Source: Pseudo-nitzschia pungens (Eukaryota > Bacillariophyta > Bacillariophyceae > Bacillariales > Bacillariaceae). From it: a stretch of 64,000 nucleotides of DNA. Position 1 is the stretch's first letter, and every line of letters begins with the position of its first letter. The notes beneath the pieces are model-generated. The model searched no databases and was not told where the DNA came from. It worked only from the letters and a program-made list of their open reading frames with translations. The stretch spans positions 4,917,346-4,981,345 of the forward strand of contig CM074761.1 in assembly GCA_037355855.1 (NCBI GenBank). The letters run 5' to 3'. Below are positions 28,218 to 38,528 of the stretch, one piece after another. A program made the translations under genes and the position numbers.

Positions 28218-29966
28218 CTATAGTGAAAGCAATTCATTGTTCGACAAAACAAAAAGTTGGTGTTGAGTGCGACAGAAAAATTTCGAATCGTCCATCATGA
28301 ACTGTGATTCTATCTCAACAAGAATCATTGAGATTGCATCGGCATACCTATAGAGATCATTGGAGAGTTGAACAGCGATTCTGCGTGGAGTAAAATCCGA
28401 GACCAGAGCCAAACCAGCGAGTTGTACAAGTTGACCCTGAGCTGCGGCCTTGAATTTTTCGAATTGTGCGCGGCTTTGTTCGTTTCGAATGTCTGTGCTT
28501 CCTTCCTTCTTCTTGTATTCCTCCCAACGTTGCCGAGCTAAGCGATCCAGTTCGTGGCTTACCACCTGAATCGAGTTCTTCACGATCACGTTGACGTAAA
28601 GGGTTTGCCTGGTATTTTCAATCACATTCTTCACGTCCGAATCACCCTCCAGCTTTCTCTTGTAATGATCGACCGAAGACATCGCCTTTTTGGATTTCCC
28701 TTGCTTCATCACGGCATACGCGTCGACGAATTTGTTTTGTATTTTTTGGGCAAAGTTTTTGCCGTCGGTTCGAAATCTGCTGTAGGCTCCGTCTCTTTGT
28801 CTTTCGATCTCCCTCTGTTCCAACAAGTCGTAGTAGTACTTGTCTTTCGAATAACACTCGAGCTCGAACTCGGCTTCTCTCTCCAGCTGACTCAAGGCAA
28901 TCTTTTCGGCTTTCTTACAAACGTCGGTGAGGGCTTCGTCTGCCAAGACGACGTAATCCTCGATTTTGTGAAGAATTGGCTCGTCCTGGTTCTGATTCGA
29001 AGGCGATGGTTCCGGGTGCTCACGAGCTGATCCGAAAGCACTGAATTCGGCTTCATCGTCCCCGGGCCTCTCGTATTCGGTAGGTGAGAGAGGGAATTGA
29101 TGCATTAGGTTGCGCGATGAGACGGTAAGAATATCGGGTCGCGAACCCGCAAGCGGAGAGCCCGCGCCGCCCAGGGACTCTCGGGGAAAACCCGGCGAAG
29201 AAGGAGCCTTCAGTGGTTTCACGTCGAACGTGACCTCCGGTTGACGCTGTTCCTTGCGGACTTGTTGGGACTTGTCGGTGGGGACGAGAAATTCTCGCGA
29301 TGACAGGAATCCCGAATTGTTCGTGCGCATTCCCGCGCGGGAGTCTGTTCGTTCCGGTCTTGTCTGTGCCCATCCGAGATCCGCGACGATCTCTCGTATG
29401 TGATCATCCTCGTGTCGACAGGCGGCTTCGAAGGAAACAAAATTCTTTGCGCAGACTCCGCACATCCATGCCTCTTCCGCGGATTCGGCCGGGTTGTTTC
29501 CGACTCCGGTTGGAAGCGAATGTTTCGGCAGCTTTTTCTTGTTTCGTCGTTTGATTCCAGAGAAAGGACTCATCGGACTCTCCGATATGATTGCGAGTTC
29601 GTTTCGACCGCGAGATCCGGTCGAGTAGGACGAGACATCTTTTCCCTCCCATTGAGCGCTTTCGGAACCGCGAGAGATCGCCGTTCCTCGGGACGCGAAC
29701 GACGGGTGCGCGTGCGCGTACTCGTCGTGCGAGTAGTCCGGAGAAAAGGGATGCGGACCGGATTGCCCGGAATGGGTTTCGGGCGCGTCGAAATCCACAA
29801 TCAACGACCGGGTCGATTCGTCTAGTAGAACGTCGTCCATCGCAAGCTGTGCGATTCGCTGCACTGCCCGCACCGCTTCTTCTCTGTCCTCGCCATTGAA
29901 TTCGTAGACTTTTTTCAACGTCTTGAGCTGGTACGACGACCCTCTCTTTTGTCGTGAGGACATCAT
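28218..29966 (-). CDS. C2H2-containing coiled-coil protein, unknown
   Basis: A 582-residue protein starting at the ATG at 29966. I do not recognise the family. It starts with a basic segment, then an Arg/Ser/Pro-rich disordered region. One C2H2-like finger lies at about residues 166-186 (WMCGVCAKNFVSFEAACRHE, then D-D-H). The C-terminal half (from about residue 335) is long, helical and charged (KIEDYVVLADEALTDVCKKA, FAQKIQNKFVDAYAVMKQGK, NVIENTRQTLYVNVIVKNSI) and ends at residue 582 with no known motif. Its stop codon is only about 100 bp before the exon of the VASt gene on the same strand, which is close for two separate genes. Confidence 0.7.
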   Translation of the reverse strand: MMSSRQKRGSSYQLKTLKKVYEFNGEDREEAVRAVQRIAQLAMDDVLLDESTRSLIVDFDAPETHSGQSGPHPFSPDYSHDEYAHAHPSFASRGTAISRGSESAQWEGKDVSSYSTGSRGRNELAIISESPMSPFSGIKRRNKKKLPKHSLPTGVGNNPAESAEEAWMCGVCAKNFVSFEAACRHEDDHIREIVADLGWAQTRPERTDSRAGMRTNNSGFLSSREFLVPTDKSQQVRKEQRQPEVTFDVKPLKAPSSPGFPRESLGGAGSPLAGSRPDILTVSSRNLMHQFPLSPTEYERPGDDEAEFSAFGSAREHPEPSPSNQNQDEPILHKIEDYVVLADEALTDVCKKAEKIALSQLEREAEFELECYSKDKYYYDLLEQREIERQRDGAYSRFRTDGKNFAQKIQNKFVDAYAVMKQGKSKKAMSSVDHYKRKLEGDSDVKNVIENTRQTLYVNVIVKNSIQVVSHELDRLARQRWEEYKKKEGSTDIRNEQSRAQFEKFKAAAQGQLVQLAGLALVSDFTPRRIAVQLSNDLYRYADAISMILVEIESQFMMDDSKFFCRTQHQLFVLSNNELLSL

Positions 29967-30749
29967 TTTCAAGGGGATCTGCAGTCTCGGGGACGCCCTT
30001 GTGTTTGAGTAAGGGTTGTATCTTTTCCTTCCTTCTCTATGCCAATTTTGGTACCGTACTCCTGATACGTGTACTGTATGTACCGGTATTGATAATGATA
30101 TTATCTTCTGATTGCAATAAGGTTACTGTAAATGTTTCTTCGGTTCCGCTAGGTTGTACTTCGAGGTAACTTAATTCGTAGCCTCTAGCATGTCGACGAA
30201 AGATAAAGGTCATGTTTCATCTGGATCTTGATCATCCCACGCATTTCGAAACATCCGCTTCGTCAATCAGAAAAGATCAGAAAACAGTTTTATCTTTTTC
30301 GCGCGAATTCGGATTGTTGAAAGACATTTTGGACATCTTGGTGTTGGTTAGTTTCCTTGGGCCGTAGTACGGAATTCCTAAAAAATGATGTCTTCAAGTA
30401 TCAGTCCACCTAGAATTTAGGACATCGGCATGTACCGGCAGAACATAGTGACAGCTTGAAAACTGTGGAGAATTATCATTTTTCAGGTCCATTATTCTCA
30501 CCATTACGAAGAAGTACGTAATCTTACAAACTTCTTGTAAGTTCAGGTAAGGTTACCGGTAGCACTTCTTGTATTCCTTTGCGCAAGGCATCGCACATGT
30601 GGCACAAACATTGCCAATGCTCCCAAACCAACTGATCAGGACGCCAAAAGGTTTCCTCACCTACTGGTCTGGTGAACATAGGGCAAGATTATTGAGTAGT
30701 AATACTAGTACTAGTACTAGGTTGCGTTCTGCTGTCCTCGTTTTCCTCC
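29967..30749. other. intergenic, left flank of repeat block
   Basis: About 780 bp with no gene. Several GTACCGG/AAGGTTACCGG words are present (30050-30090, 30545-30560), and TACTAG repeats (30700-30720) lie just outside the inverted repeat at 30750. Confidence 0.5.
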
Positions 30750-30769
30750 TACGTCTGATAACTGATTTT
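30750..30769 (+). repeat. left inverted repeat
   Basis: Twenty bases, TACGTCTGATAACTGATTTT, matching the reverse complement of 38509-38528 at 19 of 20 positions. Confidence 0.7.
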
Positions 30770-30879
30770 AGACGTGGGTCAAAAATTTTCGTGCCGGGTC
30801 CTTTTGGGGTCAAATTTTTTGACCACAGGCTTGTCCCCCCCTCCATTTTTTCAGTCCCGTACCATATATATTTTAGAGC

Positions 30880-31405
30880 CAACGCCCATTATTTTTCGAG
30901 GCAACCCCCATAAATTTTCCAGGCAACGCCCATAAATTTTCCAGGCAATGCCAATTATTTTTCGAGCCAATGCCCATAAATTTTCGAGGCAACGCCCATA
31001 AATTTTCGAGGCAACGCCCATAAATTTTCGAGGCAACGCCCATAAATTTTCGAGGCAACGCCCATAAATTTTCGAGGCAAGCCCCATTACTTTTCAAGGC
31101 AATGCCCATAAATTATCGAGGCAATGCCCATAAATTATCGAGGCAATGCCCATTAATTTTCCAGGCAATGCCCATTAATTTTCCAGGCAACGCCCATAAA
31201 TTTTCGAGGCAAGCCCCATTACTTTTCGAGGCAACGCCCATTAATTTTCCAGGCAACGCCCATTAATTTTCGAGGCAAGCCCCATTACTTTTCGAGGCCA
31301 CGCCCATTAATTTATGAGGCAACGTCCATTAATTTTCCAGGCCACGCCCATGAATTTTTGAGGCAACGCCCATCAATTGTCGAGGCAACGCCCATCAATT
31401 TTCCG
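30880..31405. repeat. 22-bp minisatellite, about 24 copies
   Basis: Head-to-tail units with core CGCCCATAAATTTTCGAGG, mostly 22 bp long. Variants exchange TAAATT/TTAATT, CGAGG/CCAGG and AACG/AATG. Because 22 is not a multiple of 3, the array reads as a periodic open frame in more than one frame on the minus strand (repeating a K-F-M-G-type peptide). These open frames are a side effect of the repeat. Confidence 0.95.
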
Positions 31406-31517
31406 TGACGGAACGATAGTTTTGTCTACCCTATGGTATTATGGAGCGACGCAATTTCCAACCACAAATTGCTTTTAATTTAAACTATCACTAATGAACC
31501 TCAATATTACCATCCAT

Positions 31518-33150
31518 TTACAATTCCTCCAACCACTTCCTTCTCTCATTACTCATTATTGGATCAATATGCTTTCTCCTCTTCTTTCGCTTCGTCTTGC
31601 TACTAGCAGAATCCGATTCTAATGCCACACCTCCACCTCCACCTTTGCGTTTCGAAGCCATGTTGATTCGTCTCATCAAGGCGATTTCAAAATCTTCTAC
31701 TTTTTCTTTTTGTTTTTTCGCTTTTTCCTTTGCCCTCTTTTTTTCCTCGTCTTCTTCCTCGTCTTTTCCTCCCCCTAGGTTGTAGTCAGGGAAGCGGATA
31801 TCCATCAGTTCTTCACACACTCTTTCATACATTTCTATTCCATCTTCCGACCACCCGTCCTCGTTTCCACTTCTCGGGTCACAATATTTTTTGCTAACCT
31901 CAGGAATACTTTTGTCATCAACTCTTTCCAAGTAATTCACCCATCTTTTATATTCGTTATGAATTATGACCAATGCAAATGCCTCGTCACTCACAGAATA
32001 TAATTTACCAATCAATTTTGTTTTTTGCCATGTTGGGGAAAAAACCGACGGCATGAATGCAGCCAAGATGCGGGTCGCAAAATAATAGAAGTCATCCTCC
32101 CCTTCCTTCTTCCTATAGCTCGGATGCAGGACGGGAGCATCATCATCCTCCGTCTCTACAAGCTGTAGCGTGCCAGGAAATCCTTCGGGCAGGACCCATT
32201 CGTTTCTCCTCGTTTTGGCCTTCTTGAAGTCATCTGTAACAGGAAGGGTAACGGTGTGCTTGTTAGTATTGGCATCCACTTCCTCATTATAACAATCATT
32301 CCCACATCGTTTTACATTAGTAGCATTAGCACTCACCAATCCAATGCTTCCTAACTAAAGACTGCACCGCAGTTCTCAAGTCATTTACCGCCCTTCTGAT
32401 TATCATCCAGTTGTATTCATAGAATTCGTTTTTGGCAACGCCTTCCGGTAGTTGAAGCTTTTCCTCCTTCATCATTGTTTTCAGAATTTGGATCGACTCT
32501 TTCTTATCCACAAATTTATGACTCTGAAAAATATTTAGCTTTACATACTGATTCACCCTTTGGCTCAACACCGTCGCTTGATGGATCCTAAGTTTCCGCT
32601 CGATTTCTTCCTTATCGACGTTGCCTTTTTCCTTTTCCGTTCGTTGTCCTTCTGTCTCTTTTTCAACCAGTTTTCTCTCCCTTTCGTCAAGTCGTTTCTC
32701 CTTTTCTTCAAGTCGTTTCTCCATTTCAGCTAATCGTCTCTCTGTTGCTGCGACTCTGTCGTCCCATTCACTGATCCGCACCGTCCTCGGCTCTGTCATA
32801 TTTGCATTCTCTGCGACAATAACGTTCCCGTTTGCGTTGAAGTTCACATTCCCTCTTGTGCTGAAGGTCACATTGTCTATCGAAGTTTTGGTGGATTGGG
32901 GTTTATTTGTGTGCTTCGTTTTCCGATGCTGCTGCTTCTTCGACGGCTGATGCTGCTTCTTCGTCGACGGCTGCTGCTGCTTCTTAGTCGACGGCTGCTG
33001 CTGCTTCCGCGCCGATGCCACAGTTGGTGTTATCACATTGGGATCGGGTAGGGATAATCCACTGCGATTCTTTCTTGGACTGTTCACATCAGCTGAGACT
33101 GGACTAATTTCTGCAATAGCTTTAGTCAGTTGCAATGCTTCTCTATTCAT
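31518..33150 (-). CDS. unknown 509-residue coiled-coil protein within the repeat block
   Basis: Two exons, 33150-32337 and 32233-31518, are joined over a 103-bp intron (donor GTGAGT, acceptor TTACAG), giving 509 residues. I do not recognise it. The N-terminus is disordered with Gln/Lys/Ser repeats (QQQPSTKKQ units, residues about 50-76). A strong coiled coil follows (ERRLAEMEKRLEEKEKRLDE). The folded part begins near residue 235 with VAKNEFYEYNWMIIRRAVND and RTAVQSLVRKHWI; the splice falls right after this. It continues with RRNEWVLPEGFPGTLQLVE, LYSVSDEAFALVIIHNEYKR and an acidic Lys/Glu tail ending in a basic nuclear-type signal (KTKRKKRRKH). Tandem arrays flank the gene on both sides. The fold resembles no transposase I know, but multi-copy element cargo is plausible. 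Confidence 0.7.
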
Positions 33151-33639
33151 GGTGATTAATGTTGTAATTTAGTGGAATTTCTGAAAAGTTGTTTTCAATC
33201 AGTTGTGTTACTCAATTATGAAGACTTTCCGCAAAAATCAAGATCGAAGAATTACAAGAAAAATCACGTCCACACGTCCACATCCAATAATTACTGGACG
33301 GCTTCCTCTATCAATGCAAGCCATCATGCCGCGCCATTTTATTGTTTCCAAAAAACGTACTTATCCTCTACATGATATTCTCTGTTAGCTTTGCATCCTC
33401 TCAAGGTGGAAGCGTACTCGCCCGCGCCAATTTTGCTCTCTTATAATTTCTGTACCTGACATAGTAACGTTTTTTTGGGGCGGTCGCGTCGCGATGAATT
33501 TGCGAATTAGGGACTATCTTAGCTATTACCAAAAAAAAAATTGCGAAGTAGGGACTATCTTAGTTTTTACATGAAAAAAAAAGTAACTACTATTTCTTAC
33601 TCACTCTTCCTCTGTTTCGTCCATGTCTTTTGCCAATTG
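33151..33639. other. gap inside the repeat block
   Basis: About 490 bp upstream of the 509-residue gene. A short dispersed pair (GCGAATTAGGGACTATCTTAG at 33501 and GCGAAGTAGGGACTATCTT at 33543) is present. No gene is seen. Confidence 0.45.
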
Positions 33640-33649
33640 ACATTGACTG

Positions 33650-35205
33650 TAAAGTGTTGCATATGATGTAGAAGCCAGGCTCTCAAGGTTTCAAAAAGAA
33701 GTATTCAAAAATCACCAATAATTTGGGTGTCACCAAAGAATAATTAATATTTGGTTAACTACTGGAGAATTTACTAGAAAAAAGTACCAAATCACATATC
33801 TGAATGAATCTGGCCAATGTTTGTGTGATTCCAGTGTGAATATTTCTCATCCTATGCATGGGTAAGAGTATTCAAAAAGAAGTATTCAAAAATCACCTAT
33901 ATTTTGAATGTCGCCACTGAATAATTAATATTTGGCCCAGTACTAAGGAATTTACTAGAAAAAAGTACCAAATCACATATCTGAATGAATCCGGCCAATA
34001 GTTGTGTGATTCCAGTGTGAATATTCCTCATCCTGTGCATGGGCAAGAGTATTCAAAAAGAAGTATTCAAAAATCACCTATATTTTGAATGTCGCCACTG
34101 AATACTAATTAATATTTGGCCCAGTACTGCGGAATTTACTAGAAAAAAGTACCAGCAGATCACATATCTGAATGAATCTGGCCAATGTTTGTGTGATTCC
34201 AGTGTGAATATTCCTCATCCTGTGCATGGGGAAGAGTATTCAAAAAGAAGTATTCAAATATCACCTATATTTTGAATGTCGCCACTGAATACTACTAATT
34301 AATATTTGGCCCAGTACTGCGGAATTTACTAGAAAAAAGTGCCAGATCACATATCTGAATGAATCTGGCCAATCTTTGTGTGATTCCAGTGTGAATATTC
34401 CTCATCCTGTGCATGGGGAAGAGTATTCAAAAAGAAGTATTCAAAAATCACCTATATTTTGAATGTCGCCACTGAATAATTAATATTTGGCCCAGTACTG
34501 CGGAATTTACTAGAAAAAAGTACCAGCAGATCACATATTTGAATGAATCTGGCCAATCTTTGTGTGATTCCAGTGTGAATATTCCTCATCCTGTGCATGG
34601 GGAAGAGTATTCAAAAAGAAGTATTCAAAAATCACCTATATTTTGAATGTCGCCACTGAATAATTAATATTTGGCCCAGTACTGCGGAATTTACTAGAAA
34701 AAAGTACCAGATCACATATCTGAATGAATCTGGCCAATCTTTGTGTGATTCCAGTGTGAATATTCCTCATCCTGTGCATGGGGAAGAGTATTCAAAAAGA
34801 AGTATTCAAAAATCACCTATATTTTGAATGTCGCCACTGAATACTAATTAATATTTGGCCCAGTACTGCGGAATTTACTAGAAAAAAGTACCAGCAGATC
34901 ACATATCTGAATGAATCTGGCCAATGTTTGTGTGATTCCAGTGTGAATACTTCTCATCCTGTGCATGGGGAAGAGTATGCAAAAAGAAGTATTCAAAAAT
35001 CACCTATATTTTGAATGTCGCCACTGAATAATTAATATTTGGCCCAGTACTGCGGAATTTACTAGAAAAAAGTACCAGCAGATCACATATTTGAATGAAT
35101 CTGGCCAATGTTTGTGTGATTCCAGTGTGAATATTCCTCATCCTGTGCATGGGCAAGAGTATTCAAAAAGAAGTATTCAAAAATCACCAATAGTATGGAT
35201 GTCAC
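33650..35205. repeat. satellite array, 181-188-bp units
   Basis: About eight and a half head-to-tail copies. Copies of the word GTATTCAAAAA(A)TCACC start near 33701, 33882, 34063, 34249, 34437, 34621, 34802, 34989 and 35173, so the period is 181-188 bp. Length changes come from small in-unit insertions (ACTAATT steps and AGC in ACCAGCAGATC). The array is AT-rich and holds no open frame. The unit length is like that of many satellites, but nothing else points to a centromere. Confidence 0.95.
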
Positions 35206-35215
35206 CATTGAATAA

Positions 35216-35573
35216 CTGAATAGCTCACTTATTCTGACATGTGGTTCGCTGCAAAAATATTGCTATCGCATCGTGATGTAGCAAAACACATTTCCACCAT
35301 GGGACTCAAACCAACGACACCACATTAGTGACATACAGTGGTACCACTGTTACTGTCTACTACTGCTTTAACTGTGTTCTCTCTATCTTATAATGCTACT
35401 ACCATCTCGGGGAAGGCTCATCCTGTATAATATGTACCAACTGTACAATAACTACTATCCGGATACCGAAAAAGAAATTACTTCGTACCTTATTACTCGG
35501 TGTTCGCTGAGTCACTCCTCTCGTACAGTGTTTCCTCCCAGAATCACTCTTTTTTTCACCTCACTTTTTTCAG
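35216..35573. other. gap inside the repeat block
   Basis: About 360 bp between the satellite array and the exon-like relic. No gene is seen. The end of the gap has a polypyrimidine tract with a CAG (35547-35573) that would make a good splice acceptor. Confidence 0.45.
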
Positions 35574-35790
35574 GAATAACACAAAAACACAAATCACTGC
35601 TGTTTCGATTCACAATCCGACTTATTTTGAGCAGAGTTGCTTTATTGCACTCCGTCTTGTGAACGAAGAGAACCCCTACGGTAGGCTCTTGGCTCATTGT
35701 ACTTTAGTCCTTAAATATCCTTGTCTGAAAAACGGAGAAGCACCTCTATGGCATGGACGAGAGATTGTTCGCTTGAAAGACATTGTTTGA
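35574..35790 (+). pseudogene. possible last exon of an unknown gene
   Basis: After a strong acceptor-like sequence (a T-rich tract ending in TTTTTTCAG at 35573), a frame of about 72 codons runs to a TGA at 35788-35790. It reads like folded protein: QITAVSIHNPTYFEQSCFIA, LRLVNEENPYGRLLAHCTLV, LKYPCLKNGEAPLWHGREIV, RLKDIV. I do not recognise it. No matching upstream exon is evident in the 350 bases before the satellite array, so it may be a relic of a gene cut by the repeats. Confidence 0.35.
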
Positions 35791-35924
35791 CTTGGCCCCC
35801 AAACGTCTTGAAATCAATCAATCTGCATCCATCGCCGGTAGGACTTCAACAGGCGCAAGTTCTTGTTTTCGTGACATAGGAGGAAGAAAAGAACACATCG
35901 GCAGCGGACATTCATCGGCAGACG

Positions 35925-36328
35925 AACGACCGATACGATTGCTGAAGAGGGGAACGACGAACGACCGATACGATTGCTGAAGAGGGGAACGACGAACGAC
36001 CGATACGATTGCTGAAGAGGGGAACGACGAACGACCGATACGATTGCTGAAGAGGGGAACGACCGATACGATTGTTGAAGACCGATACGATTGTTGAAGA
36101 GGGGAACGACCGATACGATTGTTGAAGACCGATACGATTGTTGAAGAGGGGAACGACCGATACGATTGTTGAAGAGGGGAACGACCGATACGATTGTTGA
36201 AGAGGGGAACGACCGATACGATTGTTGAAGAGGGGAACGACCGACACGATTGTTGAAGAGGGGAACGACCGATACGATTGCTGAAGAGGGGAACGACCGA
36301 TACGATTGCTGAAGAGGGGAACGACAAG
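35925..36328. repeat. 28/36-bp minisatellite
   Basis: Units built on CGATACGATTG(C/T)TGAAGAGG followed by GGAACGAC. The first units are 36 bp with an extra GAACGAC; later ones are 28 bp, with two shorter units near 36065-36130. On the minus strand this yields overlapping open frames whose peptide cycles through all three readings of the unit. Confidence 0.9.
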
Positions 36329-36369
36329 GAAAGACGGCGATAGTTCTTTAACAATATTCTCATGTATTA

Positions 36370-37040
36370 TCAACGCGTTTGTATTATCGACGCGTTGCTG
36401 CTTGCTGCTGCTTGCTGTCCCCCCTGTATTATCGACGCGTTGCTGCTGCTTGCTGTCCCCCCTGTATCGTTGCTGCTGTTTGCTGTCCCCCCTGTATTAT
36501 CGACGTTGCTGCTGTTTGCTGTCCCCCCTGTATTATCGACGTTGCTGCTGTTTGCTGTCCCCCCTCGATTAATTTTTTTTCTACGTATATTCCTGTACAA
36601 TTTGTACTGGAAAATCGAATTTTTTGATTGGCTCATTCACTCAGCACCTGTATCTGCTTGCTGTCCCCCCCTGTATTATCGACGCGTTGCTGCTGCTTGC
36701 TGCTTGCTGTCCCCCCCCCCCTGTATTATCGACGAGTTGCTGCTGCTTGCTGCTTGCTGTCCCCCCCCCCCTGTATTATCGACGCGTTGCTGCTGCTTGC
36801 TGCTTGCTGTCCCCCCCCCCCTGTATTATCAACGCGTTGCTGCTGCTTGCTGCTTGCAGTCCCCCCCCTGTATTATCGACGCGTTGCTGCTGCTTGCTGC
36901 TTGCTGTCCCCCCCCTGTATTATCGACGCGTTGCTGCTGCTTGCTGTTTGCAGTCCCCCCCTTGTATTATCGACGCGTTGCTGCTGCTTGCTGCTTGCTG
37001 CCCCCCCCCCTGTATTATCGACGCGTTGCTGCTACAGCGC
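36370..37040. repeat. CTG-rich minisatellite, roughly 50-bp units
   Basis: About 13-14 units each combining TTGCTGCTGCTTGCTG, a run of 6-11 C, and TGTATTATCGACGCG. Two further units occur at 37565-37680. The C-run length differs in nearly every unit. A 100-bp non-repeat interruption lies at 36565-36660. The open frames on the plus strand with Cys/Leu/Pro repeats are a consequence of the repeat. Confidence 0.92.
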
Positions 37041-38290
37041 TACAGGGGATACAGCGATACAGGGATACAGCGATACAGGGATACAGCGCTACGATACAGC
37101 GCTACAGGGATACAGCGATACAGGGATACAGCGCTACAGCGCTACAGCGCTACAGGGGATGAGCGCAGCTCAGCTCAGCTCTGTATCGTATCGTGACAGC
37201 GCTCCGCTAACTCGTAAAATAACAGAGCTCTGTAGCTCCAGTACTGTATTCTACGGGTAGCGTAGTGTGTGCGGAGTAGCGTAGCGTAGATCAAATTAAT
37301 TAGATTCAAAGGTGTGCTAGCGCGTTGGGTACTAACTGTCTGGGTCAGGTATCCGGTCATAGTACATATTATACACCAATGACCCGACCCCGGCGGTAGC
37401 ATAGTATCTTAGCAATGGTATCATGGTAGGTTAGCATCTCCAGTATTTCGTAGCATTAGCAACCCTAACCTTGTAGCACTCAGCTACACTGTTACCAAAT
37501 ATCTGGTAAACAGTTAGCGCTACAGCGCTACGATACAGAAATACGATACAGCGCTACGGTACAGCGCTATCGACACGTTGCTGCTTGCTGCTTGCTGTCC
37601 CCCCCCTGTATTATCGACGCGTTGCTGCTGCTTGCTGCTTGCTGTCCCTCCCCCCCTGTATTATCAATGCGTTGCTGCTACAGCGCTACAGGGATACAGC
37701 GCTACAGGGATACAACGATACAGGGATACAGGGATACAGGGATACAGGGATACAACGATACAGGGATACAGGGATACAGCGCTGTAGCTCTGTATCGTAT
37801 CGTGACAGCGCTCCGCTAACTCGTAAAATAACAGAGCTCTGTAGCTCCAGTACTGTATTCTACGGGTAGCGTAGTGTGTGCGGAGTAGCGTAGCGTAGAT
37901 CAAATTAATTAGATTCAAAGGTGTGCTACCGGTAGGTCCGCTAACTCGTAAAATAACAGAGCTCTGTAGCTCCAGTACTGTATTCTACGGGTAGCGTAGT
38001 GTGTGCGGAGTAGCGTAGCGTAGCTCGATACAGCGCTACAGCGCTACAGGGGATACAGCGTTACAGGGGATACAGCGCAGCTGAGCTCTGTATCGTACGG
38101 TATCGTGACAGCGCTCCGCTAACTCGTAAAATAACAGAGCTCTGTAGCTCCAGTACTGTATTCTACGGGTAGCGTAGTGTGTGCGGAGTAGCGTAGCGTA
38201 GCTCGATACAGCGCTACAGCGCTACAGGGGATACAGCGCTACAGCGTTACAGCGCTACAGGGATACAGCGCTACAGCGCTTCAGCGTTAT
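37035..38290. repeat. CAGCGCTACAG repeats and a 130-bp segmental repeat
   Basis: Short repeats of TACAGCGCTACAGGGATACAG (37035-37160, 37678-37785, 38030-38085, 38205-38285) alternate with four copies of a longer unit. That unit starts GCTCTGTATCGTATCGTGAC and runs through TAGCTCCAGTACTGTATTC; copies lie near 37178-37317, 37787-37927, 37938-38024 (partial) and 38085-38205. Copies are almost identical, so they spread recently. The unit contains several short palindromes (CAGAGCTCTG, CAGCGCTG). Confidence 0.88.
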
Positions 38291-38508
38291 AACCCATAAC
38301 CCTAATGGTGGTTCAATAACGAATTTCGACCCCGGCTCTTAATTTTTCGACCCAAATATTCGAGTTTGGAGCAAAAAATTAATTTTTGGAGCAAAAAAAT
38401 AATAATTCGAGCTTAAGAAAGGCGCTTTCGCTCCAAATAATAAAAATATTGGAGCTAAAAACATCTAAAAAAAAAGAGGGGGGTGGTCGAAACGGGTCAA
38501 AATGGTCG

Positions 38509-38528
38509 AAAATCAGTTATTAGACGTA
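38509..38528 (-). repeat. right inverted repeat
   Basis: Reverse complement of the repeat at 30750-30769 with one mismatch; it lies just inside a TACTAG repeat tract (38540-38590). Confidence 0.7.

Larger units (their letters stand above)
30750..38528. mobile_element. candidate 7.8-kb element bounded by inverted repeats
   Basis: The sequence TACGTCTGATAACTGATTTT at 30750-30769 occurs in inverted form at 38509-38528 with one mismatch in 20. TACTAG-type repeats lie just outside both ends (30700-30720 and 38540-38590). Between the ends are five different tandem arrays, a two-exon gene (31518-33150), and an exon-like relic (35574-35790). No transposase is recognised and no clean target-site duplication was found. 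A large DNA transposon, a composite of nested elements, or a heterochromatic block are all possible. Confidence 0.45.

Noticed and set aside
33650..35205. Centromere call for the satellite
   Set aside because: Only about eight copies, with genes close by on both sides; no evidence of CENH3 or of a chromosome-wide pattern.
35818..36373. Overlapping minus-strand frames of 150-180 codons with Pro-Leu-Phe-Asn-Asn-Arg repeats
   Set aside because: They follow from the 28-bp period of the minisatellite, which reads open in all three frames.
36362..37260. Cys/Leu/Pro-rich plus-strand frames of up to 266 codons
   Set aside because: They are produced by the CTG- and C-rich minisatellite; units change frame with C-run length.
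30880..38290. CRISPR-like arrays
   Set aside because: The units repeat without unique spacers between them and the host is a eukaryote, so these are ordinary tandem repeats.
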